Assembly: GCA_002439165.1 (NCBI GenBank)
Contig: DJTE01000039.1
Location: forward strand, 1 to 64,000
Origin: Chryseobacterium indologenes
Lineage (GTDB): Bacteria > Bacteroidota > Bacteroidia > Flavobacteriales > Weeksellaceae
Direction: 5' to 3'
DNA length: 64,000 bases
Below the pieces are notes generated by a model. It did not search any database and had not been told where the DNA came from. It worked only from the letters and a program-made list of their open reading frames with translations. Shown one piece after another: positions 8,488 through 17,305 of this stretch (its first letter is position 1; the number at the start of each line of letters is the position of its first letter). Both the position numbers and the translations under genes were made by a program.

Positions 8488-9618
8488 TTAAAGATTACCT
8501 CTTCTTTCCTGTTCTCTTTCCAGAGCTTCGAATAATGCTTTGAAGTTTCCGGCACCAAAACTCTGTGCGCCGTGTCTTTCAATGATCTCGAAGAACAGGG
8601 TAGGGCGGTCCTCCACAGGCTTTGTAAAGATCTGAAGAAGGTAGCCTTCCTCATCATGGTCAATAAGGATGCCAAGTTCCTGTAATTTTTTAAGATCTTC
8701 ATCAATATGGCCTACTCTTTCAGGAACCATATCGTAATACGCTTCCGGCGGAGCGGAAAGGAATTCTACACCCCGTTTTTTCAGCTCGCTTACCGTGTGA
8801 ATAATGTCTTTTGTAGCTACTGCGATGTGCTGTACCCCTTCACCTTCATAGAAATCAAGATATTCTTCTACCTGCGATTTCTTTTTACCTTCTGCAGGTT
8901 CGTTGATCGGGAATTTGGCATACCCGTTTCCATTGGACATTACTTTAGACATCAGCGCAGAATATTCTGTGTTGATCTGTTTATCGTCAAAAGAAAGGAT
9001 ATTTACAAACCCCATTACTTTTTCGTACCATTCTACGGTAGGAATCATTCTGTCCCAGTCTACATTTCCTACACAGTGGTCTACATACAGTAATCCTGCT
9101 TCTTCAGGCTTGTAGTCGCTTTCCCATTTTTCATATCCGGGCATGAAAGCACCGTTATAATTTTTTCTTTCCACAAACATGTGAACCGTTTCTCCGTAGG
9201 TATAAATTCCGGACATTCTTACCTCACCATGTTCGTCAGTTAAAGTTACAGGCTCTAAATAAGGTTTTCCGCCTCTTTTGGTTGTTTCTTCGAAAGCTGC
9301 ATAAGCATCGTCTACCCAAAGTGCCAAAATCTTTACTCCGTCACCATGTTTTTTTACATGTTCATTGATTGGGGAATCAGATTTAAGACCGGTAGTCAGT
9401 ACCAATCTTATTTTTCCCTGTTGAAGAACATAAGAAGCACGGTCTCTTACTCCTGTTTCAGGACCCGCATATGCAACAGACTGAAAACCGAAAGCGGTTT
9501 TGTAATAGTGGGCAGCCTGTTTTGCATTTCCTACATAAAACTCAATGTAATCCGTACCGTTGATCGGCAGAAAATTCTCAGCTTGAGCAATTTTTTCGGC
9601 AAATGTAAGTGTTGACAT
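8488..9618 (-). CDS. hppD: 4-hydroxyphenylpyruvate dioxygenase
   Basis: A 376-residue Fe(II) dioxygenase of the vicinal-oxygen-chelate fold. It converts 4-hydroxyphenylpyruvate to homogentisate in tyrosine catabolism. The facial triad is visible: His181 (VDHCVGNV), His264 (GVQHIAV) and Glu344 (FFEIIERHG). The C-terminal gate helix motif GAGNFKALFEALEREQ is also present. Two VOC modules span about residues 20-150 and 175-335. Length is typical. It heads the minus-strand run leading towards fahA. The 237 bp upstream of its start is AT-rich and holds its promoter, which I cannot pinpoint. Confidence 0.95.
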   Translation of the reverse strand: MSTLTFAEKIAQAENFLPINGTDYIEFYVGNAKQAAHYYKTAFGFQSVAYAGPETGVRDRASYVLQQGKIRLVLTTGLKSDSPINEHVKKHGDGVKILALWVDDAYAAFEETTKRGGKPYLEPVTLTDEHGEVRMSGIYTYGETVHMFVERKNYNGAFMPGYEKWESDYKPEEAGLLYVDHCVGNVDWDRMIPTVEWYEKVMGFVNILSFDDKQINTEYSALMSKVMSNGNGYAKFPINEPAEGKKKSQVEEYLDFYEGEGVQHIAVATKDIIHTVSELKKRGVEFLSAPPEAYYDMVPERVGHIDEDLKKLQELGILIDHDEEGYLLQIFTKPVEDRPTLFFEIIERHGAQSFGAGNFKALFEALEREQERRGNL

Positions 9619-9824
9619 ATTTTCTTTTTACTTTTATTTTTAATGGTATGCAAATTACAAAATTCTTAGTAATAGCGAAAATATTAATAAGTAATCCTTG
9701 TATTTACTTAACATAAAGTTAAAGAAAAGTTCATTTAAGTATATTTAAGTTTCTTGTTATGAAGTTGGGATATGTACATTTGTATTCACAAAAAACAAGT
9801 GGAAAAAAAATGTTTCGAAACACA

Positions 9825-9849
9825 AAAGCCGTAGAAATTCTACGGCTTT
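9825..9849 (-). terminator. Terminator after the 260-residue protein gene
   Basis: AAAGCCGTAG pairs with CTACGGCTTT around a short AAATT loop, just beyond the stop of the minus-strand gene at 9856. On the minus strand it is followed by TTGTG and only a weak T run. Confidence 0.6.
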
Positions 9850-9855
9850 CGTCAT

Positions 9856-10638
9856 TTATAGTTTTCTGTTGAGCCTTCCTGCATCGGGGTTGTAATTATC
9901 CCAGATCTTCCAGACATTGTCTATCTTACGGATAAAATAGATCTGGGTATTCAGCTGATTCACGAAATGTTCTTCACCGGTTCCGCCTACCTTAAACAGG
10001 AGATTCCAGAATTCCTGGGATTCCAGAATCTTTTTGTCCGGTTCATCAGTTACCATATGTATATCAAACACTTCATAGTTGGAGCGGTTGTTTTTTGTAA
10101 CCAGCTGAAAATCTCTGTCGCAGAGTTCTTTGCTGAACTGGGAAGTTCTTTCTAAAAACGGAGACCCGTCAAAGACAAGATCTTTGAAAATCTCAGGCTT
10201 ATGGGCCGGAAAGTGTTTGTAAAATTCAAAAGTAGTGGCACAGTAATCATACACCAGCTGTGTAAGAAACTCCTGACTGTCTGTTTCTTTCGTTTCCTGA
10301 TTTCGTTTTTTTACCGATAAAATATAATCATTGAGATCTCTGTATCCCAGGAAAATGCATATTTTATCAAGGGTTTTCAGAAACCTCAGATCATTGTGGG
10401 TTTTGTCCTGATAATCGTTTTCAAAAAAACGCTGCAGCGTAACGTGCGAAATCGTGTTTCCTATTTCAAATTTTTTTCCTCCTTTTAATTCCTCAGCTTC
10501 AGATAATTCATCTTTGATGATTTCGGAAAGAATGATATAATGGCTTCTTTTCCATTCACTCACATTCCCCAAAACAGAATCCCTGACTTTTGAATGTTTT
10601 ACAACTTCTTCTCTTATCGAATTATATATCGTTTTCAA
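9856..10638 (-). CDS. Protein of unknown function with HTH-like N-terminal region
   Basis: A 260-residue soluble protein that I do not recognise. The N-terminal ~115 residues are helical and charged, with a pattern (ISHVTLQRFFEND, then KTLDKICIFLGY) that resembles helix-turn-helix-like regions seen in other Bacteroidota proteins. The C-terminal ~130 residues end QIYFIRKIDNVWKIWDNYNP, which is reminiscent of an NTF2/SnoaL-like cone fold. Both readings are weak. It is flanked by hppD and the acetyl-CoA hydrolase gene, has its own terminator, and may regulate or sense something in that pathway, but only position supports this. Confidence 0.6.
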   Translation of the reverse strand: MKTIYNSIREEVVKHSKVRDSVLGNVSEWKRSHYIILSEIIKDELSEAEELKGGKKFEIGNTISHVTLQRFFENDYQDKTHNDLRFLKTLDKICIFLGYRDLNDYILSVKKRNQETKETDSQEFLTQLVYDYCATTFEFYKHFPAHKPEIFKDLVFDGSPFLERTSQFSKELCDRDFQLVTKNNRSNYEVFDIHMVTDEPDKKILESQEFWNLLFKVGGTGEEHFVNQLNTQIYFIRKIDNVWKIWDNYNPDAGRLNRKL

Positions 10639-10784
10639 TTTCCCTGGTTTTTTTGAAAGGACTTAATCAAAAATACTGCCAAATGTTAAAGTTTTTTGAT
10701 GGGTGTTTAATTCTTATCCGAAAAATTTCTCTGCTTTTGGATGAAAAAATATCATAACAGAGAAAATTTTCACATCTTTTCTGG

Positions 10785-12056
10785 TTATTTAAATCTCTCA
10801 AAAGCAGCTCTTTCCAGCATTTCCCTGTCGTCCGGATGAGCGATGCTGATGAGCTCCTGGGCTCTCTGGCGAAGGTTTTTACCGTACAGGTAAGCGGTAC
10901 CGTATTCGGTCACTACGTAGTGAATGTGCCCTCTGGTAGTCACTACTCCCGCACCCTGTTTAAGGAAAGGAACAATTCTTGAAATTCCTTTTTTAGTTCT
11001 TGAGGTAATGGCAATAATGGGTTTTCCATCTTCACTCAAAGCGGCTCCTCTCATAAAATCCATTTGTCCTCCGATTCCGCTGTACTGCATGGTTCCGATG
11101 GAATCTGCACATACCTGCCCTGTAAGATCGATCTCAATGGCAGAGTTGATAGCTACCATTTTTTTATTTCTCATGATATTGATGGGGAAGTTCACATCGC
11201 TTACATCTCTGAAGGCAAAAACGGTATTATCATCCACATAATCATAGAGTTTTCTGGTTCCGAAGCAGAAGCTGGTAATGGTTTTATTATCGTTGTAACC
11301 TTTATATTTATTGTTAATCACATCGTTCTGAATCAGGTCAATAACACCATCGCTCAGCATTTCTGTGTGAACTCCCAGGTCTTTATGGTTAGTCAGGCAT
11401 TTAAGAACAGCATCCGGGATGGTTCCTATACCCATCTGCAGAGTAGATCTGTCTTCAATAAGTTCTGCCACGTTTTTTCCTACCAGCATTTCCTCCGGGC
11501 CAACTTTGGATCCGTAATCTACCGTAGGAAGTTCTTCTTCATGCCATACCAGTTTGTGTATTCTGCTGATGTGGATCATTCCGTCACCGTGGGTTCTCGG
11601 CATAAGAGGGTTAACAATTGCAACGATGATCTTTGCTGTATCTACGGCAGCTCTTGCCACATCTACTGATGTTCCCAATGTACAGAATCCATGTTTATCC
11701 GGAGGTGAAACGGTTACCAGAGCCACATCCAGGGGCAATATGTTTTTCCTGAAGAGAATAGGAATTTCACTTAAAAAGACAGGAACGAAGTCTCCTCTGT
11801 CCGAATTTACCGCATCACGTACCGGTGTGGAGACAAATAATGAATTGATGAAAAACTTGTCTTTGTACTGCGGTTTTGCAATTTCTACATTTCCCTGCTG
11901 GGTAATGGAAACCATTTCTACATTTTCCAGACGGTGTGCCTGTCTTGCCAGTTCGTCAATAAGATAGTTCGGAGTACATACACTTCCGTGAAAAAATACG
12001 CGGTTTCCGCTTTTGATGGTATATATAGCTTCTTCTGCACTGATATAATTGTACAT
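10785..12056 (-). CDS. Acetyl-CoA hydrolase/transferase family protein
   Basis: A 423-residue member of the acetyl-CoA hydrolase/4-hydroxybutyrate CoA-transferase family. Visible motifs are GIGTIPDAV (209-217), NSAIEIDLTGQV (304-315), which carries the likely catalytic glutamate, and the glycine-rich GIGGQMDFMRGA (327-338). It moves CoA between acyl groups or hydrolyses acyl-CoA in the cytoplasm. Its start is only 27 bp after hmgA, so the two are probably one operon. Handling the acetoacetate released by FahA would make sense here, but substrate specificity cannot be read from the sequence. Confidence 0.85.
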   Translation of the reverse strand: MYNYISAEEAIYTIKSGNRVFFHGSVCTPNYLIDELARQAHRLENVEMVSITQQGNVEIAKPQYKDKFFINSLFVSTPVRDAVNSDRGDFVPVFLSEIPILFRKNILPLDVALVTVSPPDKHGFCTLGTSVDVARAAVDTAKIIVAIVNPLMPRTHGDGMIHISRIHKLVWHEEELPTVDYGSKVGPEEMLVGKNVAELIEDRSTLQMGIGTIPDAVLKCLTNHKDLGVHTEMLSDGVIDLIQNDVINNKYKGYNDNKTITSFCFGTRKLYDYVDDNTVFAFRDVSDVNFPINIMRNKKMVAINSAIEIDLTGQVCADSIGTMQYSGIGGQMDFMRGAALSEDGKPIIAITSRTKKGISRIVPFLKQGAGVVTTRGHIHYVVTEYGTAYLYGKNLRQRAQELISIAHPDDREMLERAAFERFK

Positions 12057-12083
12057 AGTGAAATTTTTTTATGAATGATTTTT

Positions 12084-13271
12084 TTACTCCTGAGAACGGT
12101 CTTCCATAGTTTTATCGGTTTCTTCCAGCCAGGAAGTTTTATAGGAAGGATCTTCTACTTTTAAGGCTTCTTCCGTGATCTTTAACGGGCGGAAAGGATC
12201 TACCATTACTGCATATTCTTCCGTAAATTTTTTACCGATACTTCTTTCCATTGCACCTGGGTGAGGTCCGTGAACAATTCCTCCCGGATGCAGGGTGAAG
12301 TCCATCAGATCAATATGGTTACGGCTCATGAAATCGCCTTCCGTATAGAAAAGAACCTCATCAGAATCGATATTGGAGTGGTTGTAAGGAGCGGGGATAG
12401 CCATCGGATGATAATCATACATTCTTGCACAGAATGAGCATACCACGAAATTATGGCCTTCAAAGTTCTGGTGTACCGGTGGTGGCTGGTGAATTCTTCC
12501 GGTAATCGGTTCAAAATTTTTGATATTGAATTTGTAAGGATAAAAATAACCGTCCCATCCCACAACGTCAAAAGGATGGGTTGCATAGATGAAGTCCGTG
12601 ATCTGGTTTTCCTTTTTTACTTTAATTAAAAATTCTCCCTTTTCATCTTTAGGCTCTTTAAAAACCGGCGCAATAATATCTCTTTCGCAGAAAGGAGAGT
12701 GTTCCAGAAGCTGTCCGAATTCATTTCTGTATCTCTTCGGAGTATAAATAGGAGAGTGGCTTTCCAGCACAAAAAATACCGTATCATCAGACTGTAATTC
12801 TACCTGATAAATAGTCCCTCTCGGAATAATGAGATAATCACCGGTAACAAATTCAAGATCTCCTACAAAAGTTTTCAGGATACCGGTCCCCTGGTGTACA
12901 TACAGCAGTTCATCACATTCTGCATTCTTGTAGAAATAATCCATGGATTTTCCCGGTTTGGCAAGCCCCATCTTCAGATCGTTATTCATCAGAAGGATTT
13001 TCCGGCTGTCCATAAAATCGTCTTCCGGAGTTACATTCATTCCTTTGAACATTCTTGGAGCCACGTTTTTCTCCACAGCAATCTTTGGGGTAACATCTTT
13101 CGGTACTCCTATGGATTTGATCTGTGTAGGGCGGTGGATATGATAAAGCAGAGAGGAAATTCCATGAAAACCTTCCGTTCCGAAAAGCTGTTCGTAATAG
13201 AATTTATCTTCCGGCGATTTGAATATGGTATGCCTTTTTTGTGGGATACTTCCCGATTGATGATATCTCAT
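12084..13271 (-). CDS. hmgA: Homogentisate 1,2-dioxygenase
   Basis: A 395-residue cupin-fold Fe(II) dioxygenase that opens the ring of homogentisate to maleylacetoacetate. Typical blocks are present: RNEFGQLLEHSPFCERD, PYNHSNIDSDE (likely ligands His298 and Glu305) and HPGGIVHGPHPGAMERS (His334 or His337 as a further ligand). It is the short bacterial form, with no signal peptide. It leads the operon with the acetyl-CoA hydrolase gene and is divergent from the TonB receptor, sharing a 121-bp intergenic region with it. Confidence 0.92.
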   Translation of the reverse strand: MRYHQSGSIPQKRHTIFKSPEDKFYYEQLFGTEGFHGISSLLYHIHRPTQIKSIGVPKDVTPKIAVEKNVAPRMFKGMNVTPEDDFMDSRKILLMNNDLKMGLAKPGKSMDYFYKNAECDELLYVHQGTGILKTFVGDLEFVTGDYLIIPRGTIYQVELQSDDTVFFVLESHSPIYTPKRYRNEFGQLLEHSPFCERDIIAPVFKEPKDEKGEFLIKVKKENQITDFIYATHPFDVVGWDGYFYPYKFNIKNFEPITGRIHQPPPVHQNFEGHNFVVCSFCARMYDYHPMAIPAPYNHSNIDSDEVLFYTEGDFMSRNHIDLMDFTLHPGGIVHGPHPGAMERSIGKKFTEEYAVMVDPFRPLKITEEALKVEDPSYKTSWLEETDKTMEDRSQE

Positions 13272-13344
13272 TTTACTTTTATATGTCGTTTCTCAAATTT
13301 ACTAATTTTTCGTGAATTGATTTCAACAACATTTGTCATGGTGT

Positions 13345-13384
13345 TTTGTGTTTCAAAAATAATTGTTAGATTTGTCTAACAATT
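13345..13384 (+). promoter_or_regulatory. Promoter with overlapping palindromic operator for the TonB receptor
   Basis: TTTG at 13345-13348 and TAGATTTG at 13367-13374, 18 bp apart, fit the Bacteroidota -33/-7 promoter consensus. A perfect 10-bp inverted repeat, AATTGTTAGA (13361-13370) and TCTAACAATT (13375-13384), covers the -7 element. A protein bound there would block initiation, so it is a likely repressor site. The TTAGATTTGTCTAA centre resembles metal-regulator (DtxR/MntR-like) boxes, but the regulator is not known. The leader to the ATG is very short. Confidence 0.65.
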
Positions 13385-13392
13385 TTAATTTC

Positions 13393-15459
13393 ATGAAGCG
13401 AATATTATTTTCTATTACTTTTCTATCCTCCTACTGTTTTGCCCAGGAAACAGACAGTTTGTCTATTTCTCAACACATGAAGACGGATTCAGTAAGAGTT
13501 TCCCCGGAGAAAACAAAAACCGGTACTATTGAAGATGTGGTTATCACCGGAACCATAAAACCGGTAAGCAGATCAAAAAGCCCGGTAGCGGTAGAAATAT
13601 ACAGTCAGAAATTTTTTCAGAAAAACCCTACGCCAAGCATTTTTGAATCGATTGCAATGGTAAACGGGGTAAAACCTCAGCTGAACTGTTCCGTATGCAA
13701 TACCGGAGATATTCATATCAACGGTCTGGAAGGACCTTACACCATGATCCTGATCGATGGAATGCCGATTGTAAGCTCACTTTCCACGGTATACGGATTG
13801 AGCGGTATTCCCAATAGCCTTGTTGACCGGATTGAAGTGGTAAAAGGTCCTGCTTCTTCTATTTACGGTTCGGAAGCAATGGGCGGGGTCATCAATATCA
13901 TTACAAAGAATGCCCTTACTGCCCCGAAATTAAGTGCGGACCTGATGACCACGACCTGGAATGAAAATAATCTTGATCTGGCTGCCAAATTCAATGCCGG
14001 AAAGAATGCTTCGGCACTTTTAAGTTTAAACTACTTCAGCTTTAAAGAAAAAATAGATCAGAATAAGGATAATTTTACCGATACGGCATTACAGAGCCGG
14101 ATTTCAGTTTTTAATAAATGGAATTTCAAGAGGAAAGGCAACCGCCAGGCGAGTTTTGCCATGAGGTATCTGTATGAAGACCGTTTCGGGGGAGAAATGC
14201 AGTGGAACAGACATTATCGCGGCAGTGATGAAGTATACGGGGAAAGTATTTATACCAACCGGGCAGAAGTTTTCGGGCTGTACCAATGGCCGTTGAAAGA
14301 ATATGTGGTTACCCAGTTTTCGTATAACTATCATAACCAGAACTCTTTTTACGGGGCGAATCCGTTTGATGCGCTTCAGAAAGTGGCCTTTGCGCAGACG
14401 TATTGGAGTAAGAAGCTTAAAAGCCATGACCTGACTGCCGGATTTACTTTCAAAAGAACATTTTATGATGACAATACACCGGGAACCCTGTCGGCGGACG
14501 GAATCACGAATGAGCCGATGAAATCTCCGATCTGGGGGGGCTTTGTTCAGGACCAGTGGGAAATAAATGATAAACATACACTGCTTGTGGGATACAGATT
14601 TGATTATGATAAAATTCATCATGCTGTTCATTCCCCGAGATTCGCCTGGAAATTTTCCCCGAATCCCTATCATACCTTACGTTTCAATTTCGGAACAGGT
14701 TTCAGGGTCGTAAATCTGTTTACGGAAGATCATGCAGCTCTTACAGGATCGAGGGAAGTAGTGATTCAGTCTGACCTTAAGCCGGAAAGATCTGTGAACG
14801 GAAATCTGAACTATATCTGGAAGATTCCTGTCGGAAACCGTCTTATTCAGCTGGATGCTTCTGCCTTTTATACGTATTTCAGCAATAAGATCGTAGGGGA
14901 TTTTGATACGGATCCCGATAAAATTATTTACGATAATCTTCATGGATACGGAATTTCAAGGGGAGCCTCGATGAATGTGGATTTCAGCTTCAGCTTTCCG
15001 CTGAGTGTAAATCTTGGAGTAACGTATCTGGATGTTTACCAGAAGTTTGATTCCGGACAGAAATCACAGCAGCTGCACGCTCCGAAATGGAGTGGAACTT
15101 ATAATCTGAGCTATAAGTTCAGGAATGATCTGACGGTAGATTTTACAGGACAGTTCTACGGACCGATGAGGTTACCTGTGCTTCCTGATGATTACCGCCC
15201 GGAATATTCTCCGTTTTATTCCCTGGCCAATATCCAGGTTTCCAAAAGCTTTAAATCAGGATTTGAGGTCTACTGCGGGGTTAAAAACCTGTTCAACTTT
15301 ACGCCGAAAGATCCTTTGATGCGCCCGTTTGATCCTTTTGACAAATATGCAGATGACCCGGTGAACAACCCCAACCATTATACGTTTGACACGGCATATG
15401 GTTATGCTCCGATGCAGAAAATCAGGGGTTTCCTCGGAATAAAATATAATCTGAAATGA
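13393..15459 (+). CDS. TonB-dependent outer-membrane receptor
   Basis: A 688-residue receptor starting at the ATG that gives a signal peptide ending FAQ (residues 1-18); ten codons upstream of it belong to the promoter region and are discarded. A TonB-box-like EDVVITGT is at about 47-54. The plug covers about 60-165 and ends with VVKGPASSIYGSEAMGGVIN, and a 22-strand-type barrel follows to the C-terminus. The plug has an unusual NCSVCNTGD loop (Cys99, Cys102). There is no carboxypeptidase-like N-terminal domain and no SusD partner, so it looks like a BtuB/siderophore/metal-type importer. It overlaps the next gene by 4 bp. Confidence 0.88.
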   Translation: MKRILFSITFLSSYCFAQETDSLSISQHMKTDSVRVSPEKTKTGTIEDVVITGTIKPVSRSKSPVAVEIYSQKFFQKNPTPSIFESIAMVNGVKPQLNCSVCNTGDIHINGLEGPYTMILIDGMPIVSSLSTVYGLSGIPNSLVDRIEVVKGPASSIYGSEAMGGVINIITKNALTAPKLSADLMTTTWNENNLDLAAKFNAGKNASALLSLNYFSFKEKIDQNKDNFTDTALQSRISVFNKWNFKRKGNRQASFAMRYLYEDRFGGEMQWNRHYRGSDEVYGESIYTNRAEVFGLYQWPLKEYVVTQFSYNYHNQNSFYGANPFDALQKVAFAQTYWSKKLKSHDLTAGFTFKRTFYDDNTPGTLSADGITNEPMKSPIWGGFVQDQWEINDKHTLLVGYRFDYDKIHHAVHSPRFAWKFSPNPYHTLRFNFGTGFRVVNLFTEDHAALTGSREVVIQSDLKPERSVNGNLNYIWKIPVGNRLIQLDASAFYTYFSNKIVGDFDTDPDKIIYDNLHGYGISRGASMNVDFSFSFPLSVNLGVTYLDVYQKFDSGQKSQQLHAPKWSGTYNLSYKFRNDLTVDFTGQFYGPMRLPVLPDDYRPEYSPFYSLANIQVSKSFKSGFEVYCGVKNLFNFTPKDPLMRPFDPFDKYADDPVNNPNHYTFDTAYGYAPMQKIRGFLGIKYNLK

Positions 15460-15917
15460 ACAACTTATTTTTATTTTTAGTGTTGGTGCCCTGTTTTTAT
15501 CTGTCTCAGATGAAGACAGGCACTTTTTCCGGTCTGGAAACTGAAATGCTCAGATCCCCCAAACCCGTAATCATCCATTTGTATACGGACTGGTGCACTG
15601 TCTGTAAGATTGAAAAATACAGTTTGAGCAAAGATCAGGAAACGGTAAAGCTGATTAATGACCACTTTTATCTTATTAATTTTGAAACTGAAAAAATGAA
15701 AGAAAAGATAAGATTTCAGGGACAGGAATTCAGCTATCTCTCCAATGGAAGTTCCGGAATTCATGAGCTGGCTCTGGCTTTATCGAAAAATAAGCAGCAG
15801 CCGGTGTATCCGTTGTGGATCTTTCTGGATAAGAACCAGAAGCTGGTATACTATCATGAGGGAGCAATGAGTCCTGAGATCATGAGGCAGAAACTGTTAG
15901 AAATTTCAGTGTTGTAA
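15456..15917 (+). CDS. Exported thioredoxin-like protein
   Basis: A 153-residue protein with a signal peptide (about residues 1-17) and a thioredoxin-like fold carrying the redox motif WCTVC in YTDWCTVCKIEKYSL. It resembles the thioredoxin_7/DUF255-type domain. It is periplasmic and predicted to reduce or form disulfides. Its ATG overlaps the receptor's stop codon (ATGA), so the two are translationally coupled. The receptor plug contains its own CxxC, a possible substrate. Confidence 0.8.
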   Translation: MNNLFLFLVLVPCFYLSQMKTGTFSGLETEMLRSPKPVIIHLYTDWCTVCKIEKYSLSKDQETVKLINDHFYLINFETEKMKEKIRFQGQEFSYLSNGSSGIHELALALSKNKQQPVYPLWIFLDKNQKLVYYHEGAMSPEIMRQKLLEISVL

Positions 15918-15937
15918 GTTTGTTGAAAACGTGAAAA

Positions 15938-16800
15938 TCATTTGCTGAAAATCTCTGATTTTCTTGCGTCTTAAAAGTCGCGTAATAATTTAAAATCTTA
16001 GTGCCTTTTGCGTTTTCCAACAAAAAAAATGATTTAATATTCTCTCGCGGATTTTGGAGATTGAGCAGATTTTTTTGCATTATATGTTTTTGTTGGAATT
16101 TGCGCAAGGACGCTTTTTTTTATCTGCATCATGTCTTATAAGGCGCAATGATTTTATCTACGATAAAATTTAACACAGTATCATTTGCTGAAAATCTCTG
16201 ATTTTCTTGCGTTTTAAAAGTCGCGTAATAATTTAAAACCTTAGTGCCTTTTGCGTTTTCCAACAACAAAAATGATTTAATATTGTCTCGCGGATTTTGC
16301 AGATTGAGCAGATTTTTTTGCATTATATGTTTTTGTTGGAATTTGCGCAAGGACGCTTTTTTTTATCTGCATTATGCCTTATAAGGCGCAATGATTTTAT
16401 CTACGATAAAATTTAACACAGTATCATTTGCTGAAAATCTCTGATTTTCTTGCGCCTTAAAAGTCGCGTAATAATTTAAAACCTTAGTGCCTTTTGCGTT
16501 TTCCAACAAAAAATGATTTAATATTCTCTCGCGGATTTTGCAGATTGAGCAGATTTTTTTGCATTATATGTTTTTGTTGGAATTTGCGCAAGGACGCTTT
16601 TTTTTATCTGCATCATGCCTTATAAGGCGCAATGATTTTATCTACGATAAAATTTAACACAGTATCATTTGCTGAAAATCTCTGATTTTCTTGCGTCTTA
16701 AAAGTCGCGTAATAATTTAAAACCTTAGTGCCTTTTGCGTTTTCCAACAAAAAAATGATTTAATATTCTCTCGCGGATTTTGCAGATTGAGCAGATTTTT
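15938..16800. repeat. Tandem array of ~243-bp intergenic repeats (3 full copies and 1 partial)
   Basis: Copies start at about 15938, 16181, 16424 and 16665, each with TCATTTGCTGAAAATCTCTG. Unit lengths are 243, 243 and 241 bp, and the fourth stops after about 135 bp. Within each unit are a CTTAGTGCCTTTTGCGTTTT block, a GCGGATTTTGCAGATTGAGC core followed by AGATTTTTTTGCA, and an ATGATTTTATCTACGATAAA palindrome-like end. Copies differ at only a few bases, so expansion is recent. Short reading frames inside are shared artefacts of the repeat. This fills the whole gap between the thioredoxin-like gene and the HxlR gene. Confidence 0.9.
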
Positions 16801-16836
16801 TATTTTGCGTTTGTGGAATCTTAATTTTATAACAAC

Positions 16837-17214
16837 CTACCCCATCGATTGCTTAATCTTCTCCCGGTGGATGATTCCCCAGTTCACTAAGGTTTCCGTT
16901 ACCGGAAAAACAGATTTGCCATATTCGGTTACTGCATAGGTAACAGTTACGGGTTTGGTATTCTGAACCGTTCTGGTGATCAGAAGATTGGTTTCCAGTT
17001 CCCTTAATTCTTTGCTTAGCATTTTAGCCGAAATACCTTCAATCCCACGTTCCAGCTTTTTAAAATGAATCTGCTGATCCGTCCTGTTCGTTAAATAACG
17101 GAGGATCATCAGTTTCCATTTTCCGCCTAAAACATCGAGGCTGTCGCGCATTGCAAATAATTCTTCTGTACAGGTAGCCTCTCTTTCCGTTCCGTTTTCT
17201 ATGATTTTTGCCAT
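16837..17214 (-). CDS. HxlR-family transcriptional regulator
   Basis: A 125-residue winged-helix protein of the HxlR family (recognisable blocks LGGKWKLMILRYL, ISAKMLSKELRELE and YAVTEYGKSV). It has a cysteine at residue 15 in the N-terminal arm, the place where redox or electrophile-sensing members carry their sensory cysteine. It is divergent from the oxidoreductase gene at 17306 with about 90 bp between starts, so it probably controls that gene and itself. A role in sensing quinones, aldehydes or oxidants is inferred from the family. Confidence 0.88.
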   Translation of the reverse strand: MAKIIENGTEREATCTEELFAMRDSLDVLGGKWKLMILRYLTNRTDQQIHFKKLERGIEGISAKMLSKELRELETNLLITRTVQNTKPVTVTYAVTEYGKSVFPVTETLVNWGIIHREKIKQSMG

Positions 17215-17305
17215 AATAGTTTCATTGAGGTAACTGGTTACCTTTTGTTAACTGATAGCAAATATAAACTATTCAGCCGGTACATTTGTACATCAAATCA
17301 ATCCA

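Noticed and set aside
15880..16350. Two near-identical 73-75-residue reading frames on the minus strand
   Set aside because: They lie inside successive copies of the 243-bp repeat and have no start context of their own; the shared protein is a by-product of the tandem array.
15938..16800. CRISPR-like array
   Set aside because: Units are about 243 bp, the whole unit is repeated, and there are no variable spacers or cas genes.
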